Assembly: GCA_016927755.1 (NCBI GenBank)
Contig: JAFGLZ010000218.1
Span: 1 to 64,000 of the forward strand
Reading direction: 5' to 3'
Source: Phycisphaerae bacterium
GTDB taxonomy: Bacteria > Planctomycetota > Phycisphaerae > UBA1845 > JAFGLZ01
Length of the DNA: 64,000 bases
Shown here: in pieces, positions 16,987 to 26,085 of the stretch
How positions within the stretch are numbered: the first letter of the stretch is position 1
How the letters are laid out: the number at the start of each line of letters is the position of its first letter
Position numbers and translations under genes: made by a program
Notes under the pieces: model-generated
What the model saw: the letters and a program-made list of their open reading frames with translations, nothing else
The model's database searches: none
Told to the model about the DNA's origin: nothing

Positions 16987-19900
16987 GTGGCGATCTTCGT
17001 GATCCTGGTGGTCTCGGTGGCGTTGTCGCTTTGGACGGAGGGCCGGGGCCTGCTGCTCAAGGGCGCCCACCGCCTCCACACGGAAGCGGGGCTCAAGCTG
17101 GTCTCCGATCTGGAGACTCGGCTGGCGATGACGGAATCGCTGGCCAGCGCGCTGGCGAACCTCGGCGAGAATCTTCCGCCCGACGAAGCGACGTTCAAGC
17201 GGATCGTGCCTCGGCTAATCGACTACGAGGGCAAGGAGGACTTCATCGCGGGGGGCGGGATTTGGCCGGAGCCGAGCGCGTTTCGTCCGGGGCTCGCGAG
17301 GCGGAGTTTCTTCTGGGGGCGCGACGAGACCGGCAAGCTCAGATACTACGACGACTACAACGATCCCAACGGGCGGGGTTATCACGGCGAGGAATGGTAT
17401 GTTCCGGCGAAGTACCTCTCGCCCGACAAGGTCTACTGGTCGAAGTCCTATACGGATCCCTACTCTCACCAGCCGATGGTGACGTGCACGGCGCCGATGA
17501 TCGCGGACGGTCGGTTCGTGGGCGCGGCGACCGTCGACCTCAAGCTCGAGGGGCTGCGGGACTTTCTCGCCGAGGAGACAGAGGGGATCGGCGGATACGC
17601 CCTCATCGTCGACCGCGACAACCGGTTCATCTCCTTTCCTGATCAGACCCTCGTCAAGTCCGTCGTGACGGACACCGCGGAAGGCAAGAAGGAGGAGTTT
17701 CCGACGGCGGACGAGTTGGCCGATCGGGACAAGCGGTTCGCGCCCGTGGCCCGGGTGCTGGACGAGGCGAATCGGTCGGCGATCGACGCGGCTCGTCGGG
17801 CCTCGCCGGGGTTCGACGAGCTTACCGCGAAGATCGCCTCGAAGAGCCACGGAATCGGCGAGAAGGAGGCCCCGATGATGGCGGCCGTGGTCGCCGCGCC
17901 GGCGGCGGGCGAGTTCGTGCGTCCTCGGGCGATCTCGCGGTTCCAGCTCGAGGACGATGCGGTGCTCGCGGAGCCCGTGCTGGTCACCGTCTTTCTGATG
18001 CCCGGCGCGCAGTGGAAGGTCGCGACGATCACGCCGGTCAGCGCGGCCACCGCGGGGGTGGTGTCGATTACGCGGCGGGTCACGTCGATGATGATCGCCG
18101 TCGTGTCGGCGGCCTGGCTGCTCGTCTACGTCGCGGCGCGGGGGCTGTTGATCAAGCCGTTGCGGCAGATGACCGACGACCTGCGGACGATCGCGACCGG
18201 GGAGTCCGACGCGACGGGGTCGTTGCACGTTCGCACGCACGACGAGCTGGGGGTGCTGGGCTACTGGTTCAATCAGCGGACCGACCGGCTGGCCAAGACG
18301 ATGGCGGAGCTTCAGGCGACGAAGGACGGGCTCGAGGTCACGGTCAGCGAGCGGACGGCCGAGCTGAACGTCGCGCTCGGCGAGGCCCGGTCGATGGCCG
18401 AGTCGCTCCGAAGCAGCGAGGCGCACATCCGGGCGATCCTGGAGGCGGCCGCCGACGGCATCATCACGATCAACGAGCAGGGGGTGATCGAGACCTGCAA
18501 CCCCGCGGCGCAGAGGATCCTCGGGTACGACGCGGAGGAGATGATCGGACATCCGATCGGCATGCTGCTGCCGGGTCGGGACGAGGCGCGATCGAACGAG
18601 TTGATGGCCGAGGCCATCGGGCAGGGCCAGGCCGATCTGCACACGGAGGCTACGATTGTCAGGAAGGACGGACGGCGCGTGACGATCGAGCTGTCCGTGT
18701 CTCGCGTGGCGATGGACGGGCGTCAGCGGTTCATCGCGATGGTGCGCGACGTGACGGATCGCCAGCGTCGCGAGCGGCTGACGGCGCTTAGCTCGGAGAT
18801 CGGGAGCCTGCTGACGACGAGCAAAGCGCTGCCGGAGATGCTGCAGTCCTGCGTCGAGGCGATCGCTCATTACTTGGGCGCCTCGCTCGTACGGCTCTGG
18901 ACCGTCGACGAGCAGGCGAACGAACTGCGGTTGCGCGCCAGCACCGGGCTGTACACGCATCTCGACGGCGCGCATAGTCGCGTTCCGATCGGCCAGATGA
19001 AGATCGGCAAGGTTGCCCAGGACCGCCAGCCCCACGTCTCGACCAACCTGTCGGAGGATCCGCTGACGGACGATCCGGAGTGGGCGCGGCGCGAGGGCCT
19101 GGTCGGGTTCGTCGGAGAGCCGATGACGGTGGACGACCGGCTGGTCGGCGTTCTGGCGGTATTCGCCGGGCGTGAGATCGAGGATGATTGCGTCCGCACG
19201 CTCACCTCGCTGGCGGACGAGATCGCCGTGGCGGTTCAGCGGGACGTTGCCGAGCGGGCCGTTCGCGCGAGCGAGCAGCAGTTTCGCACGCTGGTGGAGA
19301 ATATCCCGGGGGTGACGTATCGGTGCCGGATGGACGCGGACTACACGATGCTTTACGTCAGCGACCCGGTGGAGAGGCTGACGGGGTACCCGCCGGCGGA
19401 TTTCGTGGGCGACGAGGTCCGGAGCTACGGCAGTCTGATCCATCCGGACGACCGGGATCTCGTGGCGCAGGCGATCCAGGAGGCCTCGGCCAGGAAGCAG
19501 CAGTACAACCTCGAATACCGGATCATCCACAAGGACGGGCGGACGCGCTGGGTCAACGGGCTGGGGCGAGCCGTCTTCGACGAGGCGGGCAAGGTCGCGT
19601 GGCTGGACGGCGCGATCTTCGACGTGACGCACCGCAAGCGGGCTGAAGAGGCGCTGCTAGAGGCGCGGGAGGCGGCGGAGGCGGCGAATCGCGCCAAGAG
19701 CGAGTTCCTATCGAACATGAGCCACGAGCTTCGCACGCCGCTCAACGGCGTGTTGGGCTACGTTCAGATCCTCGAGCGCGACCGGAGCATCAGCAAGTCC
19801 CAGCGCGAGAGCCTCGAGTCGATCGAGAGTTGCGGCCAGCACCTGTTGACGCTGATCAACGACGTACTGGACCTGTCGAAGATCGAGGCGGGTCGGCTCG

Positions 19901-21090
19901 AGATCGAGCCGGCGCCGTGCGACTTCGCGCAGCTCCTCAAGAGCGTCTCCGACATCATTCGCAGCCGGGCCGAGGGCAAGAGGCTGAGCTACGCCATGGA
20001 CGTCTCGCCGGAGGTGCCGCGCGGCGTCTTGACCGATGCGTCGAAGCTTCGGCAGGTGCTCGTCAATCTTCTGGGCAACGCGGTCAAGTTCACGGCCGCG
20101 GGCTCGGTGACGATGAGCGTGCGTGAGCAACCCAAGGGACGCCTGCACTTCGAGGTTCGCGATACCGGCGCCGGGATCGCGGCGGACAAGCTGGAGGAGA
20201 TCTTCGACCCGTTCAAGCAGGCCGAGGCGGGCAAGGCGAGCGGCGGGACGGGCCTGGGTCTTGCCATCAGCCGGCGGATCGTGGAGGCGATGGGCGGCCG
20301 ATTGGCCGTCGAGAGCGAATTGGGCCAGGGGAGCTGCTTTTCGATATCCCTGCCGCTGATCGAGGCGGAGGAGGGCGAGATCGCCAAGCTGAGCGCCGAG
20401 TTGCTGTCGGACAGACGGGACTGGGTCTTGGCTCCGGGTCAGGACGTGACCGTCCTGGTCGCGGACGACCGCGAGGCCAATCGCGATATCCTGGTCAAGT
20501 TCCTCGAGGGGGCGGGCTTCAAGACGGTGCAGGCGGTCAACGGGGCGGAGGCGGTCGTGAGGCTCCGGGAACACAGGATGCCGCTCGTGCTCATGGACCT
20601 TCGCATGCCGGAGATGGACGGGCTGGAAGCGACGCGCATGATCCGCGATGATGCGGAATTGAAGGACACGGTAATCATCGCCGTGACGGCGAGCGTGTTC
20701 CACGACGCCCGCGAGCGGGTCATCGAGGTCGGGTTCGACGACTTCATCGGCAAGCCGCTCCGGGCCTCGGAGGTCTTCGCCAAGATCGAGAAGCACCTGC
20801 AGGTAACGTTCGTTGACCAGCGCGCCGAGCCGGACGAGGCGTCGGCGGGGGGCCAGGCCGGACCGATCCCGACGGACGTCGCCCACGACGCGGCCCGACG
20901 ACTCCGGGACGCGGTGGAAGGCGGCAACATCACGGCGCTGACGGCACTTGCCGCGGAGCTGACCGCGCGATCCGACGGGGGGAGCGTCTGCGGGGATCGA
21001 ATCGAATCGCTGGCCAAGACGTTCGACTTCGACGGCCTGCTGAAGCTGGCGGAGGAGCTCGAAAGGACAGGGGACGACGGGGGTCCGTAA
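16987..21090 (+). CDS. Hybrid sensor histidine kinase (dCache, HAMP, PAS, GAF, PAS, HisKA, HATPase, REC)
   Basis: From the GTG at 16987 the protein has 1367 residues. Order: membrane segment (about 1-16), dCache-like extracytoplasmic sensor (about 30-350), second membrane segment (about 363-382), HAMP (about 383-435), PAS (about 475-590), GAF (about 600-760), PAS (about 768-900), HisKA with phosphoacceptor H913 in SHELRTPLNG, HATPase_c (about 1015-1125) and a receiver with phosphorylatable D1204 in LMDLRMPEMDG. A short helical tail follows. The start is uncertain: the first helix seems to begin before the GTG, and the frame is open back to 16882 with no ATG, GTG or TTG. AGGAG at 16874-16878 would suit an ATC start at 16888. 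The three response regulators downstream are probable partners. Confidence 0.93.
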   Translation: MAIFVILVVSVALSLWTEGRGLLLKGAHRLHTEAGLKLVSDLETRLAMTESLASALANLGENLPPDEATFKRIVPRLIDYEGKEDFIAGGGIWPEPSAFRPGLARRSFFWGRDETGKLRYYDDYNDPNGRGYHGEEWYVPAKYLSPDKVYWSKSYTDPYSHQPMVTCTAPMIADGRFVGAATVDLKLEGLRDFLAEETEGIGGYALIVDRDNRFISFPDQTLVKSVVTDTAEGKKEEFPTADELADRDKRFAPVARVLDEANRSAIDAARRASPGFDELTAKIASKSHGIGEKEAPMMAAVVAAPAAGEFVRPRAISRFQLEDDAVLAEPVLVTVFLMPGAQWKVATITPVSAATAGVVSITRRVTSMMIAVVSAAWLLVYVAARGLLIKPLRQMTDDLRTIATGESDATGSLHVRTHDELGVLGYWFNQRTDRLAKTMAELQATKDGLEVTVSERTAELNVALGEARSMAESLRSSEAHIRAILEAAADGIITINEQGVIETCNPAAQRILGYDAEEMIGHPIGMLLPGRDEARSNELMAEAIGQGQADLHTEATIVRKDGRRVTIELSVSRVAMDGRQRFIAMVRDVTDRQRRERLTALSSEIGSLLTTSKALPEMLQSCVEAIAHYLGASLVRLWTVDEQANELRLRASTGLYTHLDGAHSRVPIGQMKIGKVAQDRQPHVSTNLSEDPLTDDPEWARREGLVGFVGEPMTVDDRLVGVLAVFAGREIEDDCVRTLTSLADEIAVAVQRDVAERAVRASEQQFRTLVENIPGVTYRCRMDADYTMLYVSDPVERLTGYPPADFVGDEVRSYGSLIHPDDRDLVAQAIQEASARKQQYNLEYRIIHKDGRTRWVNGLGRAVFDEAGKVAWLDGAIFDVTHRKRAEEALLEAREAAEAANRAKSEFLSNMSHELRTPLNGVLGYVQILERDRSISKSQRESLESIESCGQHLLTLINDVLDLSKIEAGRLEIEPAPCDFAQLLKSVSDIIRSRAEGKRLSYAMDVSPEVPRGVLTDASKLRQVLVNLLGNAVKFTAAGSVTMSVREQPKGRLHFEVRDTGAGIAADKLEEIFDPFKQAEAGKASGGTGLGLAISRRIVEAMGGRLAVESELGQGSCFSISLPLIEAEEGEIAKLSAELLSDRRDWVLAPGQDVTVLVADDREANRDILVKFLEGAGFKTVQAVNGAEAVVRLREHRMPLVLMDLRMPEMDGLEATRMIRDDAELKDTVIIAVTASVFHDARERVIEVGFDDFIGKPLRASEVFAKIEKHLQVTFVDQRAEPDEASAGGQAGPIPTDVAHDAARRLRDAVEGGNITALTALAAELTARSDGGSVCGDRIESLAKTFDFDGLLKLAEELERTGDDGGP

Positions 21091-21093
21091 GCG

Positions 21094-22083
21094 ATGGCAG
21101 ACGAAGGCACGACACCGGCGGTCGGCGCGGGTCGCCAACCCGAGCGAATCCTGCTCGTGGACGATAACCCCACGAACCTGCAGGTGCTGTTCAAGATGCT
21201 GGACGGCCGGGGATACGAGCTTCGCATCGCCAAGACCGGCGAAGACGCCCTGGCCATCGCCTGCGACGCCCGGCCGGCGCTGATCCTGTTGGACATCATG
21301 ATGCCGGGCATCGACGGGTACGAGGTCTGCCGGCGCCTCAAGGAGGACCCGACGACGCGCGATGCGACGGTCATCTTCCTGTCGGCGCTGGACGAGACGA
21401 AGGACAAGGTGCGAGGGCTGGAGCTGGGCGCGGTCGACTACGTCGCCAAGCCGTTCGACGTGGAGGAGGTGATCGCCAGGGTGGAGACCCACATGGCCCT
21501 GTACCGCGAGCGGATGAGCTTGTCCCAGGAGAACAGGGACCTGCAGGACAAGATCGCGGCGATCGGTCGGCCCGGGGGGCGACTGGAGGGTCTCGACGAC
21601 GAGGGGATCGAGGCCCTGATCCGGTCGGGCGAGGGCGAGGGGCTGGAGTTCAAGTCGACGCTCCGGTGGAACCTGAAGGCCGACAAGGCGGGCAAGGAGA
21701 TCGAACTGGCTTGGCTCAAGACCGTGGTGGCGTTCCTGAATACGGACGGCGGCATGCTGCTCATCGGCGTGGAGGATGACGGGCACGTTCTCGGCCTCGA
21801 GCGGGATCGGTTCCCCAGCGAGGACAGGTTCCTGCTGCACGTGAACAACCTGCTGCGAGAGCACATCGGCCTGGAGTTCTCTCGGTTCATCCACTTCGGG
21901 CTGAAGTCGGTCGCCGGCTGTCGCGTGTTGGTGGTGGCATGCGACCGCTGTCCCGACCCGGCCTTCCTGAAGAAGGGCGACGACGAGGAGTTCTACATCC
22001 GCGTCGGGCCGGGCAGCCGGAAGCTGTCGACGAGCGAGGTGCTCAGCTACCTGAAGACGCGGAGTCAGGGCGGCATTCGGTAA
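21094..22083 (+). CDS. Response regulator with AlbA_2 (Schlafen AAA_4-like) output domain
   Basis: The 329-residue protein has a receiver domain (about residues 10-125; phosphoacceptor D67 in LLDIMMPGIDGYEVC), a short coiled linker, and a C-terminal domain with the AlbA_2/Schlafen pattern EFKSTLRWN ... GGMLLIGVEDDG (about 190-325). Such domains are found in putative nucleic-acid-binding regulators, so the output may act on DNA or RNA. The start is 4 bp after the stop of the hybrid kinase gene, implying coupled expression. Its receiver is very similar to those of the next two genes. This fusion is unusual for a response regulator. Confidence 0.88.
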   Translation: MADEGTTPAVGAGRQPERILLVDDNPTNLQVLFKMLDGRGYELRIAKTGEDALAIACDARPALILLDIMMPGIDGYEVCRRLKEDPTTRDATVIFLSALDETKDKVRGLELGAVDYVAKPFDVEEVIARVETHMALYRERMSLSQENRDLQDKIAAIGRPGGRLEGLDDEGIEALIRSGEGEGLEFKSTLRWNLKADKAGKEIELAWLKTVVAFLNTDGGMLLIGVEDDGHVLGLERDRFPSEDRFLLHVNNLLREHIGLEFSRFIHFGLKSVAGCRVLVVACDRCPDPAFLKKGDDEEFYIRVGPGSRKLSTSEVLSYLKTRSQGGIR

Positions 22084-22126
22084 GCGAGTCTCGCGCTGCA
22101 TTCGGGGGGGGCGTGGGACAACGCCC

Positions 22127-22251
22127 GATGAGCCTTCTGATATGGAACGAAGCACGGGTCCGCGGAACGCCTGGCTGACTCAGGATGATGCGTTCGCCTA
22201 GTCCGTGGGTTTCTCAGTCGAACGGTCTTCCTGTGCGGACCCATGCCACCC
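22127..22251 (-). repeat. Dispersed repeat, family B, copy 1 (inverted)
   Basis: Read on the minus strand this element begins GGGTGGCATGGGTCCGC (22251-22235) and ends with GTTCCGCGGACCCGTG (from 22168) followed by a match to TCGTTCCATRTCAGAAGG. The same two ends, in the same order and spacing, appear at 62255-62382 on the + strand. The middle is more diverged. It fills the gap between two response regulator genes. Confidence 0.65.
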
Positions 22252-23397
22252 GCCGGGATCGGCGAGATCACGAGCGATTCGATGGCATCTCCACAGATTC
22301 AGAAGACGCCGGGTGAGCTCGTCCTGCTCGTGGATGACAATCCCACGAATCTGCAGGTGCTGCATCAGACGCTGGACGGTCGCGGGTATGACCTGCGGGT
22401 CGCGCGGAACGGCGAGGACGCCTTGGCGCTCGCCCGAAAGGTCAAGCCGTCGTTGATCCTGTTGGACGTGCTGATGCCGCCGGGGATCGACGGATACGAG
22501 GTGTGCCGCCGGTTGAAGGCGGATACGGATACGAGGCGGATCGCCGTGATCTTCCTTTCCGGGCTGGAAGGCGCGGAGGACAAGGTCCGCGGATTCGAGG
22601 CCGGGGCGGTGGATTTCGTGACGAAGCCGTTCCAGGCCGACGAGGTGATCGCCCGCGTCGAGACGCATCTGACCATTCAGCGTCTGCAGCGGGAGCTGTC
22701 GCAGGCGAACGAGGCGCTGACGTCGATGAACGAGGATTTGGAGCGGAAGGTGAGCCAGCGGAGCGCGGCGTTGCTGCGGAGCCGCGATGCGGTCATCTTC
22801 GGTCTGGCCAAGCTGGCCGAGTCGCGCGACGAGGACACCGGGCTGCACCTCGAGCGGATCTGCAGGTTCGTCGAGATCCTGGCTGGCGAGTTGGCCAAGA
22901 CGGACCCGAGCGTGGACGAGGAGTACATCGAGACGATCAGCAGGACCGCCGCGCTGCACGACATCGGCAAGGTGGGCATTCCCGACGGCGTTCTGCTCAA
23001 GCGGGGGCAGTTGAGCCCCGAGGAGCGGCAGGTCATGGAGCGGCACCCGTGCATCGGGGGCGACACGCTCATGGGGATCAAGCAGCGCTGGGGCGACGAT
23101 CCGTTTCTCGTCACGGCCGCTCAGATAGCCTTGGGTCACCACGAGCAATGGGACGGCAGCGGCTACCCGTACGGCCTGAAGAGCGAGGGCATCGCCCTGT
23201 CGGCGCGAATCATCGCCCTCGCCGACGTCTACGATGCCTTGACCAGCAAACGGGTGTACAAGGAGGCGCTGTCTCACGAGGAGGCCCGCGCGATGATCGT
23301 CGAGAAGTCCGGGACACATTTCGATCCGCGCGTCGTCGAGGCGTTCCTGGGAGTGGAGGCCGAGTTCCGGCGGGTTGCCGCGGAGCTGCGGTCGTAG
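22243..23397 (+). CDS. Response regulator with HD-GYP domain (c-di-GMP phosphodiesterase type)
   Basis: The 384-residue protein has a receiver (about residues 25-145; LLDVLMPPGIDGYEVC), a coiled linker (about 150-180), and an HD-GYP domain (about 185-375) with LHDIGKVGIP, RHP and HHEQWDGSGYP, so the metal and cyclic-di-GMP-site motifs are intact. HD-GYP enzymes hydrolyse c-di-GMP to GMP in the cytoplasm. The start could also be the ATG at 22282; ATG 22243 falls inside the end of a dispersed repeat and has no clear ribosome binding site. It is the second of three response regulators following one hybrid kinase. Confidence 0.92.
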   Translation: MPPAGIGEITSDSMASPQIQKTPGELVLLVDDNPTNLQVLHQTLDGRGYDLRVARNGEDALALARKVKPSLILLDVLMPPGIDGYEVCRRLKADTDTRRIAVIFLSGLEGAEDKVRGFEAGAVDFVTKPFQADEVIARVETHLTIQRLQRELSQANEALTSMNEDLERKVSQRSAALLRSRDAVIFGLAKLAESRDEDTGLHLERICRFVEILAGELAKTDPSVDEEYIETISRTAALHDIGKVGIPDGVLLKRGQLSPEERQVMERHPCIGGDTLMGIKQRWGDDPFLVTAAQIALGHHEQWDGSGYPYGLKSEGIALSARIIALADVYDALTSKRVYKEALSHEEARAMIVEKSGTHFDPRVVEAFLGVEAEFRRVAAELRS

Positions 23398-23411
23398 CGA
23401 GGACGGAGTTC

Positions 23412-24674
23412 ATGACCAACGATCAATCCTCGGCCGATGCGCATCGCAGCGACCCCGAGCGGGTGATGCTCGTCGACGACAATCCGACGAATCTGCAAGT
23501 CTTGCACCAGACGCTCAGCGGGCGAGGGTACGAGCTGCGGATCGCCAAGAGCGGCGAGGACGCCCTGGCGATCGCGCGGAAGGCCCGACCCGCGCTGATG
23601 CTCCTGGACATCATGATGCCGCCGGGCATTGACGGTTACGAAGTGTGCCGGCGTTTGAAGGCCGATCCGGAGACGCGCGACGTCGACGTGATCTTCCTGT
23701 CGGCGCTGGACGACACGAAGGACAAGGTCAAGGGCCTGGAGTTGGGGGCCGTGGACTACATCGCCAAGCCGTTCCAGGCCGAGGAGGTCATCGCGCGGGT
23801 CAACACGCACCTGACGGTGCATCGTCTGCGGCGGGACCTGGCCAGGAGGAACGATGATCTCGAGGCGGCCAACGCCCGGATCGAGGCGGCCAATGTTCGG
23901 ATGAAGCGCGATCTGGAGGCGGCGGCCAAGGTCCAGCACGCGCTGCTGCCCACGGAGCTGCCTGAACTGCCCGGGGCGAGGTTCGCCTGGCGGTATCGGC
24001 CATGCGAGGAGCTTGCGGGCGACTCGCTCAACGTCTTTGCCGTCGACGACGGGCACGTCTGTATGTACGTGCTGGACGTGAGCGGGCACGGGGTGCAGTC
24101 CTCGCTGCTGTCGGTGTCGGTCACGCACAGTCTGGCGCTCTATTCGGATCGCTCGTCGCTGATCAGGGAGCCGAGCGGCGACGGGTATCGTGTCGTCGGT
24201 CCGGCGGAGGTGGCGCGCCGGCTGAACGAGATCTACCCGATGGATTTCGAGGGCGGGGCTCCGCTGTACTTCACGCTGAGCTACGGCATCCTGGACACGC
24301 GGACGGGGGTCTATCGCTACGCGACGGCGGGGCACCCGGGGCCGATCGTCCTGCCCGCGGGGGGCGCTCCGCATTTCACGGACTGGCCGGCGACGCCGAT
24401 CGGGACGCTGCGGGGCGCGGAGTACGAGGAGCACGAGCTGCGGCTTGACCCGGGCGATCGGCTCTATCTGCATTCGGACGGCGTGACCGAGGAGCAGAAC
24501 GGCCGGAAGGAGCAGTTCGAGCGAGACCGGCTTCTCGCCGTCATCGAGCGGTCGCGCCAGTCGTCGCTCGACGAGAGCCTTGACGCGATCATCCGGGAGG
24601 TCGTCAGTTGGCGGGGCGACGACCACTTCACCGACGACGTCTCGCTTCTGGCCGTCGAGATCACCGATCGGTAG
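23412..24674 (+). CDS. Response regulator with SpoIIE/RsbU-type PP2C phosphatase
   Basis: The 420-residue protein has a receiver (about residues 17-135; LLDIMMPPGIDGYEVC), a coiled coil (about 138-170) and a PP2C-like SpoIIE phosphatase domain (about 175-415) with LAGDSLNVF, LDVSGHGV and HSDGVTEEQNG. Such proteins usually dephosphorylate anti-sigma-factor antagonists in partner-switching pathways; no antagonist or anti-sigma gene is in the window. I chose ATG 23412, 14 bp after the previous stop and preceded by GGACGGAG. An open frame extending back to 22503 is only a shadow of the HD-GYP gene. Confidence 0.92.
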   Translation: MTNDQSSADAHRSDPERVMLVDDNPTNLQVLHQTLSGRGYELRIAKSGEDALAIARKARPALMLLDIMMPPGIDGYEVCRRLKADPETRDVDVIFLSALDDTKDKVKGLELGAVDYIAKPFQAEEVIARVNTHLTVHRLRRDLARRNDDLEAANARIEAANVRMKRDLEAAAKVQHALLPTELPELPGARFAWRYRPCEELAGDSLNVFAVDDGHVCMYVLDVSGHGVQSSLLSVSVTHSLALYSDRSSLIREPSGDGYRVVGPAEVARRLNEIYPMDFEGGAPLYFTLSYGILDTRTGVYRYATAGHPGPIVLPAGGAPHFTDWPATPIGTLRGAEYEEHELRLDPGDRLYLHSDGVTEEQNGRKEQFERDRLLAVIERSRQSSLDESLDAIIREVVSWRGDDHFTDDVSLLAVEITDR

Positions 24675-24700
24675 GTTACTCTGAGGTGGGACACACGCGG

Positions 24701-24746
24701 TTGTTGGCGAATTCGCGTCCCCCACCGCTAAAGCGATGGGCCACCC
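24701..24746 (+). repeat. Dispersed hairpin repeat, family A, copy 2
   Basis: Second copy of the element at 5880-5925. The hairpin core is CCCA-C-CGCT (24721-24729), AA loop, AGCG-A-TGGG (24732-24740). It lies just downstream of the last response regulator gene and reads in the same orientation as copy 1. Confidence 0.7.
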
Positions 24747-24805
24747 GGGGGGGAGAGCGGCCGATCGGGATTGCATGACTCTCGCTTTGAACTGGGAGGA
24801 TTGCT

Positions 24806-26047
24806 TTGAAGGGCATGGCACGACGTGAGTTTCTTGGCGTGGCCGCGGCGGGCGCCGTCCTGGTCCGTGGTCGCGATTCCGTTGCCGACACCAGCCGGAA
24901 GGAGACACGAGCATTGCCTCCGCTACGCTATTGGATGCACGGGTTCAAGGGCGATCCGGAGGCCACGGCCGAGGCGCTCAAGAAGGCGGGGTTTGACGTC
25001 GTCGTCGCCGGCGGGGCCGAGGTCATCGAGGCCGTCAACCGGGCGGGTATGACGTCCTGGCTGTGCGGCGGGGCGTTCGGCCTGGGCAAGCACAAGGACG
25101 ACGACCACAAGGCCCGGGACATCCTGGGTCGGCCGCGGGTATGGTTCAGCTCCGGCTGTCCGAATCACCCCGAGCTGCGGGAAGGGAATCTCGAGAGCTA
25201 TAGGAAGATGTCGGCCACGCCCGGGATCAAGGGCATCCTGGTGGACGGCTGTCGCTTCGCCTCGCCGGCCTCGGGGCTGAACCCGTTCTTCACGTGCTTC
25301 TGCCCGAGGTGCCAGAAGAAGGCCGGAGAGTTGGGGTTCGACTTCCAGCGAATGAAGCGCGACGTCGCGGCGTTCTACAAGCTGCTCACGGGCGGCGCGG
25401 AGGCCGGTGCCAAGCGGGCGAGCGTCTGGTCATCGTCACCGGTGGGCGTCCTCGAGTGGTTGACGCGCCGTCCGGGCGTCTTGGATTGGCTAGGCTTTCG
25501 CCGGGCGTGCACGACGGAGCACTTCAAGGCGGTCGGCGAGGTCATCCACGGGGCCAAGCTTCGGATGGGGGTCTACATCTTCACGCCGTCGGTCGCGCCC
25601 GTCGTCGGGCAGTCGTACGTCGACCTACGGGAGTTGGTCGACGTCTTCGCGCCGATGATCTACCGCAACTATCCGAAGCGTCCGGGGCCGGCGTGCCTGA
25701 ACTGGGAGCTGACGGTCTTGCCCGAGGAGTTGGGTTTTGCGGGCAAGCCCGAGGAGCAGCCGGCGATGGAGCTGATTCTGAGTTGGACAGGGCTGGCCGG
25801 TGTGGTTTCGGATCGCACGATCAAGGCCGTTCAGGCCGCGCTGCCCCCTGAGGCCGTCGGACACGAGACCGCGATGGCTCGGGAGCTGCTCGGCGGGGAG
25901 AAGGACCTCTCTCCGATCATTTACGTGGACGATCCGCTCATGGGCAAGACGGTCGATCTCGTCCGTCGCGGCGGGGGCAGCGGCGTGAACTTCTTCAAGT
26001 TCGAGGACAACTGGCTCGACCTGGTTCGCCCGGCGATGGCCGAGTAG
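24806..26047 (+). CDS. TAT-exported protein of unknown function, possible glycoside-hydrolase-like barrel
   Basis: The 413-residue protein starts with a short twin-arginine signal (ARREFLGVAAAGAVLV). The mature part has alternating strand/helix segments typical of a TIM barrel, with motifs such as GIKGILVDGCRF and a pair of cysteines in CFCPRC, but I cannot assign a family. The start is either the TTG at 24806, 5 bp after GGGAGGA, or the ATG at 24815, whose spacing is long. The stop is followed within 40 bp by a truncated nitrilase on the same strand, suggesting a former operon of exported carbohydrate- or amide-processing enzymes. Confidence 0.7.
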   Translation: MKGMARREFLGVAAAGAVLVRGRDSVADTSRKETRALPPLRYWMHGFKGDPEATAEALKKAGFDVVVAGGAEVIEAVNRAGMTSWLCGGAFGLGKHKDDDHKARDILGRPRVWFSSGCPNHPELREGNLESYRKMSATPGIKGILVDGCRFASPASGLNPFFTCFCPRCQKKAGELGFDFQRMKRDVAAFYKLLTGGAEAGAKRASVWSSSPVGVLEWLTRRPGVLDWLGFRRACTTEHFKAVGEVIHGAKLRMGVYIFTPSVAPVVGQSYVDLRELVDVFAPMIYRNYPKRPGPACLNWELTVLPEELGFAGKPEEQPAMELILSWTGLAGVVSDRTIKAVQAALPPEAVGHETAMARELLGGEKDLSPIIYVDDPLMGKTVDLVRRGGGSGVNFFKFEDNWLDLVRPAMAE

Positions 26048-26085
26048 GCGCGCGGCGCTGGAGGAGCGATCATGCATGCATCGAC

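Noticed and set aside
17215..19632. 805-codon minus-strand frame over the hybrid kinase gene
   Set aside because: Arg/His/Pro-rich antisense shadow without domains; the + strand frame has every kinase motif.
22503..23411. N-terminal extension of the SpoIIE response regulator
   Set aside because: The extra residues are an out-of-frame copy of the HD-GYP gene; the receiver starts at ATG 23412 with a good ribosome binding site.
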